The position numbers and the translations under genes are program-made. A stretch of 64,000 nucleotides of DNA. Origin: Bacteriovorax sp. BAL6_X (GTDB lineage: Bacteria > Bdellovibrionota > Bacteriovoracia > Bacteriovoracales > Bacteriovoracaceae). The notes under the pieces were generated by a model that worked only from the letters and a program-made list of their open reading frames with translations, did no database searches and was not told the origin of the DNA. The stretch covers positions 620,001-684,000 of the forward strand of contig NZ_AUMC01000010.1 in assembly GCF_000443995.1 (NCBI RefSeq). The letters are read 5' to 3'. Positions 26,235-34,162 of this stretch are shown one piece after another (position 1 is the first letter of the stretch; every line of letters begins with the position of its first letter).

Positions 26235-27281
26235 ATGAAGAAATTATTCGATTTAATCATACTCTCTTGCTTGATGAGCTCGAGTGCTCTAGCCACAAGT
26301 TTAGCAACTGACTTATCGTCAGAAATAAAAGTCCTAAATGCTGAATATGGGAATGTGAAAGACTACCCAATTGTAATCTTTGATAAGAGTGAAGTGGTTC
26401 CTTTGCTCAAAGGTCATAGTGAAGAAGAGCAGGTTAAGCTTTTAAGCGAGTATATGCTTCAAAAATTTAATATCGTCTTAGAAAGAAATGAGGCGATAAA
26501 TCTTATTCCATATTTTGGTATTTTAAATGGTTCAGCCTCGGCCCTCCCTTTCATGAAAGGTGGCTGGAGTCGTGAATTTAAGTTTTGTGCAGTTCTTCCT
26601 AATGGAGTTATGAATGATCTGCCAAGCGAAGTAAGAAGGGTTCTCGGCCATAGTGATGAAGTTGATGTGTATAAGAACTTTGACTTTTCACAATTTGAAA
26701 AAAAGTTTTCATTAGAGGAATTGCACTACTATTCTCTCTACCACGAATTATCGCATTGCTTGGATGATATTTATCTTCCTGAGAATTATCAAGGGTCAGC
26801 TAGTGGTCATGGAATTCATCAATCTGAATCATTTGCTGAGGTGAACGCCTTATTTCTTATGGCACAAAAGAAAGGATTAAAGCGCATAGGAATCAATAGG
26901 GCGCTTCTAAGAAAGACTTATAGTAAGTATATGGGGCCTTATCTCGCAAGTGATAAAGTTAGCCCATATGCCGGTGAAGTTGTAAAGCAAGGGGGAGGAG
27001 TCTATTTTCTTTCACCTGTTCTTATTGCAGCACAAAGAGAAATTGAAAATTTCGATAAGGATGTTTTAAAATACGATCTTGATGAAACCCTGAAGTTGTC
27101 GGCAACTATTGTTGAACATCATTCGATAAATTCACGAAGTTTCCAAGGTTTTGTAAAATACTTCAAGGATGGAAGAGAAGAAACCCTCGATTACTATAAG
27201 GGACTTGCGGATAGGGATCCTGATCTATTCTTGGCCTCTTATTATGACTTATTATATCTGACTTCAATTCTTGAGAACTAA
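26235..27281 (+). CDS. Exported zincin-like metallopeptidase candidate
   Basis: Start taken at the ATG at 26235 (AAGG upstream), giving a signal peptide (KKLFDLIILSCLMSSSALA) and 349 residues; a frame from 26208 is longer without better signals. SLYHELSHCLDD holds an HExxH zinc motif, and about 30 residues on HQSESFAEVNALF provides a likely third Glu ligand, the gluzincin-type arrangement. No known family was matched. Secretion and the motif fit a protease acting on prey or the envelope. Confidence 0.68.
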   Translation: MKKLFDLIILSCLMSSSALATSLATDLSSEIKVLNAEYGNVKDYPIVIFDKSEVVPLLKGHSEEEQVKLLSEYMLQKFNIVLERNEAINLIPYFGILNGSASALPFMKGGWSREFKFCAVLPNGVMNDLPSEVRRVLGHSDEVDVYKNFDFSQFEKKFSLEELHYYSLYHELSHCLDDIYLPENYQGSASGHGIHQSESFAEVNALFLMAQKKGLKRIGINRALLRKTYSKYMGPYLASDKVSPYAGEVVKQGGGVYFLSPVLIAAQREIENFDKDVLKYDLDETLKLSATIVEHHSINSRSFQGFVKYFKDGREETLDYYKGLADRDPDLFLASYYDLLYLTSILEN

Positions 27282-27286
27282 GATAA

Positions 27287-28150
27287 TTAAAGGATGTCAT
27301 CGATTGACCTTTCGTGGCTCTTTATGGCCTCGTAAAGGTCGTACATCTTGCTATTTGTCCCGTAATCGACCTCTTTAAAGTCATGAATATCTTTAATAAT
27401 GTGAGTAATCTTGGAAATGCGATCAAGATTCTTTTCACAGCGATTTAACGTTTCGTTATCAAAACCTCTCTTTAATCTACTTAAGCATAATTTTGAAACA
27501 GTAAGAGGGTTATTAATCTCATGAGATAAGGTGATAATCATCTTTGAAATGGCATCTCTTTTTTGAAATCGTTTAAGTTCTTTTGATTTTTCGCGATCAA
27601 CTATATGCTTGTAATAGACTACTAATGAAAAAAGACAAATTGGTATTCCTTGATTAATAATCACTTGGAGCTCTTTATCTAATATTCCCGAAAAGCTATC
27701 TCCTGTATAAGAGTTATAAATGATGGCAACGGAGTTAAGAAGTATTCCCACAAAGGCAACTCGAAAAGAAACGGTGTAAGAAATTAGAGAAAAGACCACA
27801 AGCATCCATGGTACTAGTACAATTGCATGAGATTGTAGCTCAAAGGCCCTTAAGTTTAGTATAACGTAGCTCATGCTTAAGATTAATATTCTAAAGAGAA
27901 GAGTATTGTCGTACTTTTTGTAAAAGAAGAGGGAATATGCCGCAATAGGAATAAAAAGGAGAAAGGGAGCATTGTACTTACTAAATACTCCGACGTTATA
28001 AGAGAACACTCCAACCATTATAATAAAAATTAAAACGATAGAAATAAGAGTGAACGCGATTAAGCGAGCCTCGTAACGTTTATCAATAGCTACAAGTTCA
28101 TTTTCATCATTTACAGAATTTGGATAAAAGTATTTGAATAAATCGACGAT
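27287..28150 (-). CDS. Membrane histidine kinase lacking ATPase domain, non-canonical start
   Basis: From the first ATG (28018) the protein would begin inside its first membrane helix. The frame stays open upstream for 44 more codons to an ATC at 28150, which sits six bases after a strong AGAGGTGG. The added part reads KRYEARLIAFTLISIVLIF, a natural first helix. About six membrane segments follow, then a HisKA helix with phospho-acceptor His in ITLSHEINNPLTVSK. The frame stops soon after the dimerisation helices, so the HATPase_c domain is missing. Total about 287 residues. It may be a degenerate kinase or a partner trans-phosphorylated by another kinase. Confidence 0.65.
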   Translation of the reverse strand: MVDLFKYFYPNSVNDENELVAIDKRYEARLIAFTLISIVLIFIIMVGVFSYNVGVFSKYNAPFLLFIPIAAYSLFFYKKYDNTLLFRILILSMSYVILNLRAFELQSHAIVLVPWMLVVFSLISYTVSFRVAFVGILLNSVAIIYNSYTGDSFSGILDKELQVIINQGIPICLFSLVVYYKHIVDREKSKELKRFQKRDAISKMIITLSHEINNPLTVSKLCLSRLKRGFDNETLNRCEKNLDRISKITHIIKDIHDFKEVDYGTNSKMYDLYEAIKSHERSIDDIL

Positions 28151-28209
28151 TATGATCCACCTCTGTTTTACTCAGTCGCTCTCAATTAATATTAGGTTTT
28201 ATCTTTTAC

Positions 28210-29232
28210 TCAGTCAATAAAGTTTGTTTTTCTGAGGTAGCGTTGCTTTATTTCCTCAATTAGAGAAGTGTTGCTATGCATAGGGGAGATTTTAAAAGCG
28301 TTCTTTCTAATCCTCTCGTCCATTTGGGCCTCAATTGAGTCTAGGACAATTTTTATTAATTCTTTTTTTAGTTCTTCTTCATTTTTATTTTTAAAAATTT
28401 TTGGAAGAATTTCTTCTCCTATATATTGGCGAACTAGGGCCAACTCACCGTGCTCTTCATAGAGTCCGCGGTTATCATACTTTGTATTTTGATCCTCAAA
28501 AGATCTAAGTTTGATTAACTGATAGGCTTCATCTGTCATTTCGTCATAGTAAAGAGCATTAAAGATGGCATTGCGGTTATTTGTTACAAGAACGGCCATG
28601 AGATCAGCAAAGAGTTCGTTATATGGAGATGAAAGATGATATTTTTCTAGCTCATTATGGGTCTTGACCCTTTCCTCTATGGACTCGATTTGCTTTGTGT
28701 AGTATTCAACAACATTTCTCGGGTTTCCTTCAGCGTATGCCTTTTGACGATAAATTTTAAAGCGCGAGAGTCTTTCTGCTAATGCCTTGAGCTTTGGATA
28801 GAATAGTTTTCCAATTCTCTTTCCAAAAATGGCATGAGAGTACTCATGGTAAAGGATCGCGTCGGTTCCAATTGCATAAGAATTAAACACTTGTCCCCAT
28901 TGATTCGTAAATGTTAAATGAAGAGGAATGCGTACTGTTTCTCCAATATCAAAAGATGCTCCATTATCCCTTGTTAGTAATTCTAAGTTAACCATTGGTG
29001 CATCAGGTTTAAGATTTGCAACTTTACTTAGTGCTTTCTCGGCCCAATCTACATCACTACAATTAATAGTCTCTCTATGTTTTACTTTAAAAGCTGAGGC
29101 AACGTACTTGTACTCTGTACTACATTTTAACTCTTCTTGAATCTGTTGAAAGTCTAGTAGTCTCGACTTGATGTCAATTGCTGAGGCATTAAAGGCAAAT
29201 AAAGTGAGAATGAGAGGGGCGATTTTTTTCAT
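28210..29232 (-). CDS. Exported zincin-like metallopeptidase candidate
   Basis: Start at ATG 29232 (signal peptide MKKIAPLILTLFAFNASA); a TTG at 29253 is the alternative. 340 residues. AILYHEYSHAIFGKRIG holds HExxH; the likely third ligand is in SSPYNELFADLMAV some 80 residues on. The long middle is helical (KALAERLSRFKIYRQKAYAE). It resembles the protein at 26235 only in the zinc site. Two cysteines near the N-terminus (LKCSTEY, INCSDVD) may pair. Substrate unknown. Confidence 0.65.
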   Translation of the reverse strand: MKKIAPLILTLFAFNASAIDIKSRLLDFQQIQEELKCSTEYKYVASAFKVKHRETINCSDVDWAEKALSKVANLKPDAPMVNLELLTRDNGASFDIGETVRIPLHLTFTNQWGQVFNSYAIGTDAILYHEYSHAIFGKRIGKLFYPKLKALAERLSRFKIYRQKAYAEGNPRNVVEYYTKQIESIEERVKTHNELEKYHLSSPYNELFADLMAVLVTNNRNAIFNALYYDEMTDEAYQLIKLRSFEDQNTKYDNRGLYEEHGELALVRQYIGEEILPKIFKNKNEEELKKELIKIVLDSIEAQMDERIRKNAFKISPMHSNTSLIEEIKQRYLRKTNFID

Positions 29233-29364
29233 ATTTATAAATATCACTTCCAAAGAAGGAATTTTGTTTAATTGAAAGATTTTCTAGTGCGTCTAAATAT
29301 GAAACACAATAATCACTTGTTTAATATTTTTAAATTGTTGATTTTACAAGTTTTGGTGGACTGT

Positions 29365-29389
29365 AAAATTGTACATCACAATTTTTTTT
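29365..29389 (+). terminator. Terminator-like hairpin in leader region of a histidine kinase
   Basis: AAAATTGT (29365-29372), loop ACATC, ACAATTTT (29378-29385), then T to 29389. It points along the plus strand although no plus-strand gene lies upstream in the 220-base gap between divergent genes. It could end a small RNA or act as a leader attenuator. The stem is AT-rich, so this is tentative. Confidence 0.4.
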
Positions 29390-29455
29390 CTCGAATCTCG
29401 ATATAAATTATAGTAAAGACTAATTGTTTACGTTTAATATTTAAAGGAATTGCTA

Positions 29456-30751
29456 TTGGAAGCCCTAATTAATTCTTTTGGCGAGTTTAAGTCTCGTTGT
29501 GAAGAGAGAAACTATCTTCAAACATCTTGGCCAAAGGATCGTACATATACACTATTGTCGTATTTAGTATGTTGTGTTCTACTCTTACTTGCTGGAATAC
29601 TTGCTGACTATCAACGTTACTATACTTTTGGATCAGCAAATATTCTTACATTCTTTAGAGCTTTACTTGTCGCTTATGGCCTTATTTTTTTTATTACATT
29701 TAGAAAAAGTGATTATAGTGACAATATTGAAATCCACTTATTCTTTATTAAGTTGGCATCAGTCGCCATTGTTACACTAATGACATTTATGATTATGGGA
29801 ACTAGTACTACATTGCTTGCTGGAGTAATGATTATGACTACATCATTCTATGTGATGTTACCGGGAAGATTAAATGGAATCATTGTAAACTGTGTACTTC
29901 TTTTTACATTATTTATTATTGTTCCAATTTTAAATGAATCAGTTGATCTAGAAAAACATTTTTATAAGGCCTTTATTCTTCTATCGTTAAATATAGTTCT
30001 CTTTGCCTTTAGGTCAATGTTTAATAGAGCGTGGAGGCTGTTCTATATATCGAATCGCCGTCTAGAAGAGCTTAATAAAACTAAAGACGATGTTATTTCA
30101 ACGATTGCTCATGACTTAAAAAGTCCACTACAAGTAATCCTAACGTCAGCATCTCTTGTGTCGAGAAGAAATGAAGAATTGTCTGTTGAGAGAATTAAGA
30201 TTTACCAAGATCGAATTATTAAATCAGCGAAGAAGACAGATGCACTTTTAAAGGATCTTCTTACTTGGGTGTTAACGAGTAATGAAAGCTTAGGTTATAC
30301 TCCAAAAGAGCTTAATATAAAGGATACAATTACAAGTGCTGTTGAATTTGCTTATGAGTTAGCACAAACAAAAGACCTCGAAATTGAAGTTGATTTAGAG
30401 GACTACATCTTTAATCACGATAGTAATATGATTGAAACTTGTGTTCGTAATATTATTTCAAATGCTATTAAATTTTCTCCTGAAGGAAAGAGGATTGTCG
30501 TCAAGGGGGCCATCGAAGATGGTTACGAAATCCAAGTTTGTGATGAAGGAGAAGGGGTTCCTGATATTGTTATTGATGGGATTCAAAGTGGGCAGACCTT
30601 CCATGTAAAGAAGGGGACAATGGGAGAGAAAGGAACAGGGGTTGGTCTAAAACTAGTTCATTCTTTTCTAAAGAAACATGGTGCAGATTTACTAATCGAG
30701 AATATGCCAAATAGTGGCTCACGCGTGACTTTAAAATTTCCAGTGATATAA
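29456..30751 (+). CDS. Membrane sensor histidine kinase
   Basis: TTG at 29456 is six bases after AAGGA and is preferred over a TTG at 29450. About 431 residues. Six membrane helices span roughly residues 30-190, then a HisKA domain with phospho-acceptor His219 in TIAHDLKSPLQVI. HATPase_c follows with N box NIISNAIKFSPEG, G1 box VCDEGEGVPD and G2 box GEKGTGVGLKLVHSF. No response regulator is adjacent, so the partner is elsewhere. The small membrane sensor gives no ligand clue. Confidence 0.9.
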   Translation: MEALINSFGEFKSRCEERNYLQTSWPKDRTYTLLSYLVCCVLLLLAGILADYQRYYTFGSANILTFFRALLVAYGLIFFITFRKSDYSDNIEIHLFFIKLASVAIVTLMTFMIMGTSTTLLAGVMIMTTSFYVMLPGRLNGIIVNCVLLFTLFIIVPILNESVDLEKHFYKAFILLSLNIVLFAFRSMFNRAWRLFYISNRRLEELNKTKDDVISTIAHDLKSPLQVILTSASLVSRRNEELSVERIKIYQDRIIKSAKKTDALLKDLLTWVLTSNESLGYTPKELNIKDTITSAVEFAYELAQTKDLEIEVDLEDYIFNHDSNMIETCVRNIISNAIKFSPEGKRIVVKGAIEDGYEIQVCDEGEGVPDIVIDGIQSGQTFHVKKGTMGEKGTGVGLKLVHSFLKKHGADLLIENMPNSGSRVTLKFPVI

Positions 30752-30791
30752 TAAGTACTTTATTGATCTATTAATTTAAAAAGGATTCGCC

Positions 30792-31259
30792 ATGAGCTTT
30801 TGGCAAAAAATAGCACCAGAAAAGGCCATTAAGCTAATTAACTTTTGGCCACCTTATCTTGGTGCGGGAATTAAGGTCTTATCAATCAATGATGAACGCA
30901 CAAAGATCTGTGTTCAAATGAAACAAACATTTCTTAATACAAATTATGTTGGAGTTCACTTTGGGGGAAGCTTATACTCAATGTGTGATCCATTCTATAT
31001 GCTATTGTTAAGTTTTCATTTAGGGAAAGAGCATATCATTTGGGATAAGTCTGCGGAGATTGAATTCTTAAGACCGGGCAAGGGTATAGTTAAGGCCGAA
31101 TTTGAAATTACAATGGAAGAAATCGAAAGAATAAATAAACAGGCCAGCGAGGAAAAAAGAATTCATCCTGAATTTGAGACTTATATATATGATAAAGACG
31201 GAGTAAAAGTGGCAAGAGTTAAAAAAACTCTATATGTTCGTCAAAAAAATAAAGGTTAA
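30792..31259 (+). CDS. DUF4442 hotdog-fold thioesterase-like protein
   Basis: 155 residues with ribosome binding site AAGGA. It has the DUF4442 pattern: INFWPPYLGAGIKVLSI at the start, then TNYVGVHFGGSLYSMCDPFYMLLL and IEFLRPGKGIVKAEF. These are hotdog-fold proteins related to acyl-CoA thioesterases. It lies 40 bases after the kinase and 14 before the next gene, so a three-gene transcript is possible. Enzymatic activity is not demonstrated by motif alone. Confidence 0.82.
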   Translation: MSFWQKIAPEKAIKLINFWPPYLGAGIKVLSINDERTKICVQMKQTFLNTNYVGVHFGGSLYSMCDPFYMLLLSFHLGKEHIIWDKSAEIEFLRPGKGIVKAEFEITMEEIERINKQASEEKRIHPEFETYIYDKDGVKVARVKKTLYVRQKNKG

Positions 31260-31273
31260 GTCAGTTTTCTATT

Positions 31274-32623
31274 ATGAAAGTCGCAATTGCTGGTGCCAAT
31301 GGTTTTATTGGTCGTAATCTCATTCAAAAGATCAAAGGCCACTATCATATTAGGGCCCTGGGACGTAGTGAGTCCTATTTAGACGAGAATATTGAGTTTT
31401 CAAAAACAGACCTCTTTTCTTATCGCAGCACTAAAGAAGCCTTAAAAGATATTGATATTGCAATTTATCTTGTTCACTCAATGCTACCATCATCACGTCT
31501 ATTTCAAGGAAGTTTCCGTGATACAGATCTTCTTTTGGCCGATAACTTTGCAAAGGCATGTCAGTACAATGGTGTAAAACATATTATATATCTGGGAGGA
31601 CTTGTTCCGACAGGTGAAAGTAGTGAACACCTAAAAAGTCGACTTGAAGTAGAGGAGGTTTTTAAGTCTTCAGGTATTGCTTATACACTTTTGCGAGCGG
31701 GGATGATTGTTGGAGACGGAGGATCATCTTTTGAGATATTGAAGAACCTTGTAATTAACTTACCTGCAATGATTTTACCTAAGTGGACAAAAAGCCGCAC
31801 TCAAATGGTCTACATAGATGACTTGCTACGTGTTGTCTCGCATTTGATCGGTAATAAAAAATTCTTTAATCGAACTCTTAATATTGTTAATGGAGAGGAT
31901 GTTACCTACGAGGACTTGATTAAGAAGACTTCTCACCGTTTTAGAAAATTCTGTCCCATGATTCCTGTTCCAATTAATTATTTAAAATTATCAAAATGGT
32001 GGGTGACTATTTTTGGTGAATCACAATTTGAGTTAGTTTCTCCTTTAGTCGATAGCTTAAAATGTCACCTTCCAAAAGTTGAGATCGAAAAAGATATCAG
32101 AGACCTAATCAAATTAAGATCATATGATGAAATGTTAAATTTGATTAATTTAAGAAAAACTAAAAAAGCATCTCATAAAGCAAGGCGAAAAGAAGAGAAA
32201 ACTGTTCGCTCCATACAACGACTCGAAAATCCAAGCTCTCTTGAAATGCGAGAGCTTGCGAATTCTTATATGAAGTGGCTTCCACGCTTTATTCGATTTA
32301 TTATTCATGTCCATGAAGAAGAAGGGACTATTACTTTCAATATTTTTGGGCTTAAAAAACCATTACTTATTCTTAAGTTTATCGAAAATAAGTCTAATTT
32401 AAGAAGGGCAAAGTTTCATATTGTTGGCGGAGTTTTAAGTGCATCCAAAGATACTGGTTGGTTGGAGTTTAGAAGTGTTGCAAATGGAAAATTTACTTTA
32501 GTTTCAATTAATAATTTTCGTCCTTCGCTCCCTTGGTATATCTACTGCTATACGCAGGCTCCAATACATCTCTTTGTCATGAGATCTTTTAGTTCTTATT
32601 TAAAGCATTTTAAAATATCTTAA
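31274..32623 (+). CDS. NAD(P)-binding SDR-type protein with C-terminal extension
   Basis: 449 residues. The N-terminal 220 residues are an extended/atypical SDR (NmrA-like) fold with VAIAGANGFIGRNLIQKI as nucleotide loop, IYLVHSMLPSS, IIYLGGLVP and YTLLRAGMIVG. A DUF2867-like or unrelated C-terminal part follows (about 300-449) with an RKTKKASHKARRKEEK basic linker and a beta-rich end. Membership in the SDR superfamily is clear; the substrate and the role of the C-terminal part are not. Confidence 0.82.
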   Translation: MKVAIAGANGFIGRNLIQKIKGHYHIRALGRSESYLDENIEFSKTDLFSYRSTKEALKDIDIAIYLVHSMLPSSRLFQGSFRDTDLLLADNFAKACQYNGVKHIIYLGGLVPTGESSEHLKSRLEVEEVFKSSGIAYTLLRAGMIVGDGGSSFEILKNLVINLPAMILPKWTKSRTQMVYIDDLLRVVSHLIGNKKFFNRTLNIVNGEDVTYEDLIKKTSHRFRKFCPMIPVPINYLKLSKWWVTIFGESQFELVSPLVDSLKCHLPKVEIEKDIRDLIKLRSYDEMLNLINLRKTKKASHKARRKEEKTVRSIQRLENPSSLEMRELANSYMKWLPRFIRFIIHVHEEEGTITFNIFGLKKPLLILKFIENKSNLRRAKFHIVGGVLSASKDTGWLEFRSVANGKFTLVSINNFRPSLPWYIYCYTQAPIHLFVMRSFSSYLKHFKIS

Positions 32624-32750
32624 GTTTATCCGACTCTTTCGCAATGATAAGATGGCATTATCTTAATTAACAAGAGATAGATGACGATGTTTATCTATTG
32701 ACGTCGTTATGTATTCTCTACAAGACACATAAGGGTTAAAGGAGATTTCC

Positions 32751-33245
32751 ATGATTAGACGTTCAATTGTTCCCCGAAAAAGTTCAAATTTAAATTCAGA
32801 TTTTTTTGGTTCTGCTAATTTTGACAATGAGTTTAGGGATATTATTACTGGCCTAGAGGATATCTGGCAGGGCAGAGGAAGTGGAAGCAGTAATACCTTT
32901 GGTGAAATGAAGGAAACAGACAATGCTTTTCTGCTAAGTATTGATATGCCTGGTGTTAAGAAAGAAGACCTCAATATTCAAGTTGATGATGGCCTAGTTA
33001 CTATTGAAGCCGAACGAAAAACTCTTTTTGAAGGTGGTGGCGGAGAAACTCGACGTATTTCTCGCAGTATAACAGTTCCTCATTTTATCAATCGAAATGA
33101 AGTTCAGGCCCAAATTCAAGACGGTATTCTCTATTTAGCATTACCAAAAAGTGCAGAGAAGAAGTCTCATAAGATAGAAGTTTCAGATGCTTCTGATAAC
33201 TTTGTTAAATTATTTTCAGATGATAAGAGTAAATCATCACATTAA
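32751..33245 (+). CDS. Small heat shock protein, Hsp20/alpha-crystallin family
   Basis: 164 residues with ribosome binding site AAAGGAG. The alpha-crystallin domain runs about 55-145: FLLSIDMPGVKKEDLNIQVDDGLVTI, then ISRSITVPHFI and DGILYLALPKSAEKK with the I/L-x-I-like tail further on. ATP-independent chaperone that holds unfolding proteins. The 127-base leader contains only weak short repeats; no clear heat-shock promoter or thermometer was seen. Confidence 0.93.
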   Translation: MIRRSIVPRKSSNLNSDFFGSANFDNEFRDIITGLEDIWQGRGSGSSNTFGEMKETDNAFLLSIDMPGVKKEDLNIQVDDGLVTIEAERKTLFEGGGGETRRISRSITVPHFINRNEVQAQIQDGILYLALPKSAEKKSHKIEVSDASDNFVKLFSDDKSKSSH

Positions 33246-33254
33246 ATTTCATAG

Positions 33255-33280
33255 AACACTAGGCTTAATGGCCTAGTGTT
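33255..33280. terminator. Bidirectional terminator after hsp20
   Basis: AACACTAGGC (33255-33264) pairs over ten bases with GCCTAGTGTT (33271-33280), loop TTAATG. It lies just after the Hsp20 stop, and the stop of the convergent gene at 33265 falls in the loop, so it can serve both. Confidence 0.7.
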
Positions 33281-33897
33281 TCTGAATCTAATAAGTAGAT
33301 AAATATCGGTAGTGTGGAAGTTATTAGAACTTCTCCAGAAGCTTTATTTGATAAGGTCAAACAGCTAAGAGCTCTAACTTTCTTTTCCGAAGAAAGAGGG
33401 AAGTCACATGCGCCGCTGATTTTAAGGTCTTGTTCCTCAAGGCTTATGAGTGAAAATAAACCATTGTGAGTAAATGAGAAATCACCACTTGAGCTTACAA
33501 GAAGTTTTTTTTCAAAATTACACTTTGTCTGTAATTTCCTTACTTTTAAAAAATGATGAATTGAGCCGAGTGCAATCATTTGATGATCGAGCCGTCCACC
33601 TAAGAAGCCAAATAAGTTAATCTCGGTGATATTATTTGGTATCAGCGTTAGAGCAAAGGTGAGGTCAGAGTAGTCTTTATTTACTTCTAACTTGATATCA
33701 AGACTATCACTTGTTTGGTTTGAGTCATCATCTCCAATTGAGAGGTAGGCGTGGTCATCGTTTGGCCTATGATTAAGTCCGCCATCAACGTAAATAATAG
33801 GAGAATCGATTATATAAGGAAGAGTTAAGGCCATTGGCCCAATAATTGTAATCTTATTTGTTTTTTTAAGCTCTTGTTTAAAAGTTTCTATCTTCAT
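33265..33897 (-). CDS. Thiamine pyrophosphokinase-like protein
   Basis: 210 residues with the catalytic-domain landmarks of thiamine pyrophosphokinase: YVDGGLNH (DGG), YLSIGDDDSN (usual GDFDS), KDYSDLTFAL (usual DxTD) and NLFGFLGGRLDHQMIALG (GGRxDH). The C-terminal part is the smaller beta domain. It would convert thiamine and ATP to thiamine diphosphate. The substitutions (Asp for Phe in GDFDS, Ser for Thr in DxTD) are mild but leave some doubt over thiamine as the substrate. Confidence 0.78.
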   Translation of the reverse strand: MKIETFKQELKKTNKITIIGPMALTLPYIIDSPIIYVDGGLNHRPNDDHAYLSIGDDDSNQTSDSLDIKLEVNKDYSDLTFALTLIPNNITEINLFGFLGGRLDHQMIALGSIHHFLKVRKLQTKCNFEKKLLVSSSGDFSFTHNGLFSLISLEEQDLKISGACDFPLSSEKKVRALSCLTLSNKASGEVLITSTLPIFIYLLDSETLGH

Positions 33898-34162
33898 TAA
33901 AATTTTTCTCTTTGTTCCTAAGACAAGTTATATCATACCGCATCGATGACTAAAATATGCTCTAAAAGAATTTGGAAAATTCACTGAGACAATTTTTCTA
34001 TATAACAACTGAATTATTTTTAACTTATTTCGTAAATGGCCTCTTGGGCCAATTGAAGTTTTACGTGGTGCTTTAAAGTAATTTCGGGGAATTATGAAGC
34101 TTTTTTGCTAAATTGATAAATTTTCTCAATACTTTTTAGCTATATAATGATAATTTGAAAAA

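Noticed and set aside
33898-34162. Hidden gene in the 265-base gap before the first tandem kinase
   Set aside because: AT-rich with stops in all frames I followed; only scattered short repeats were seen.
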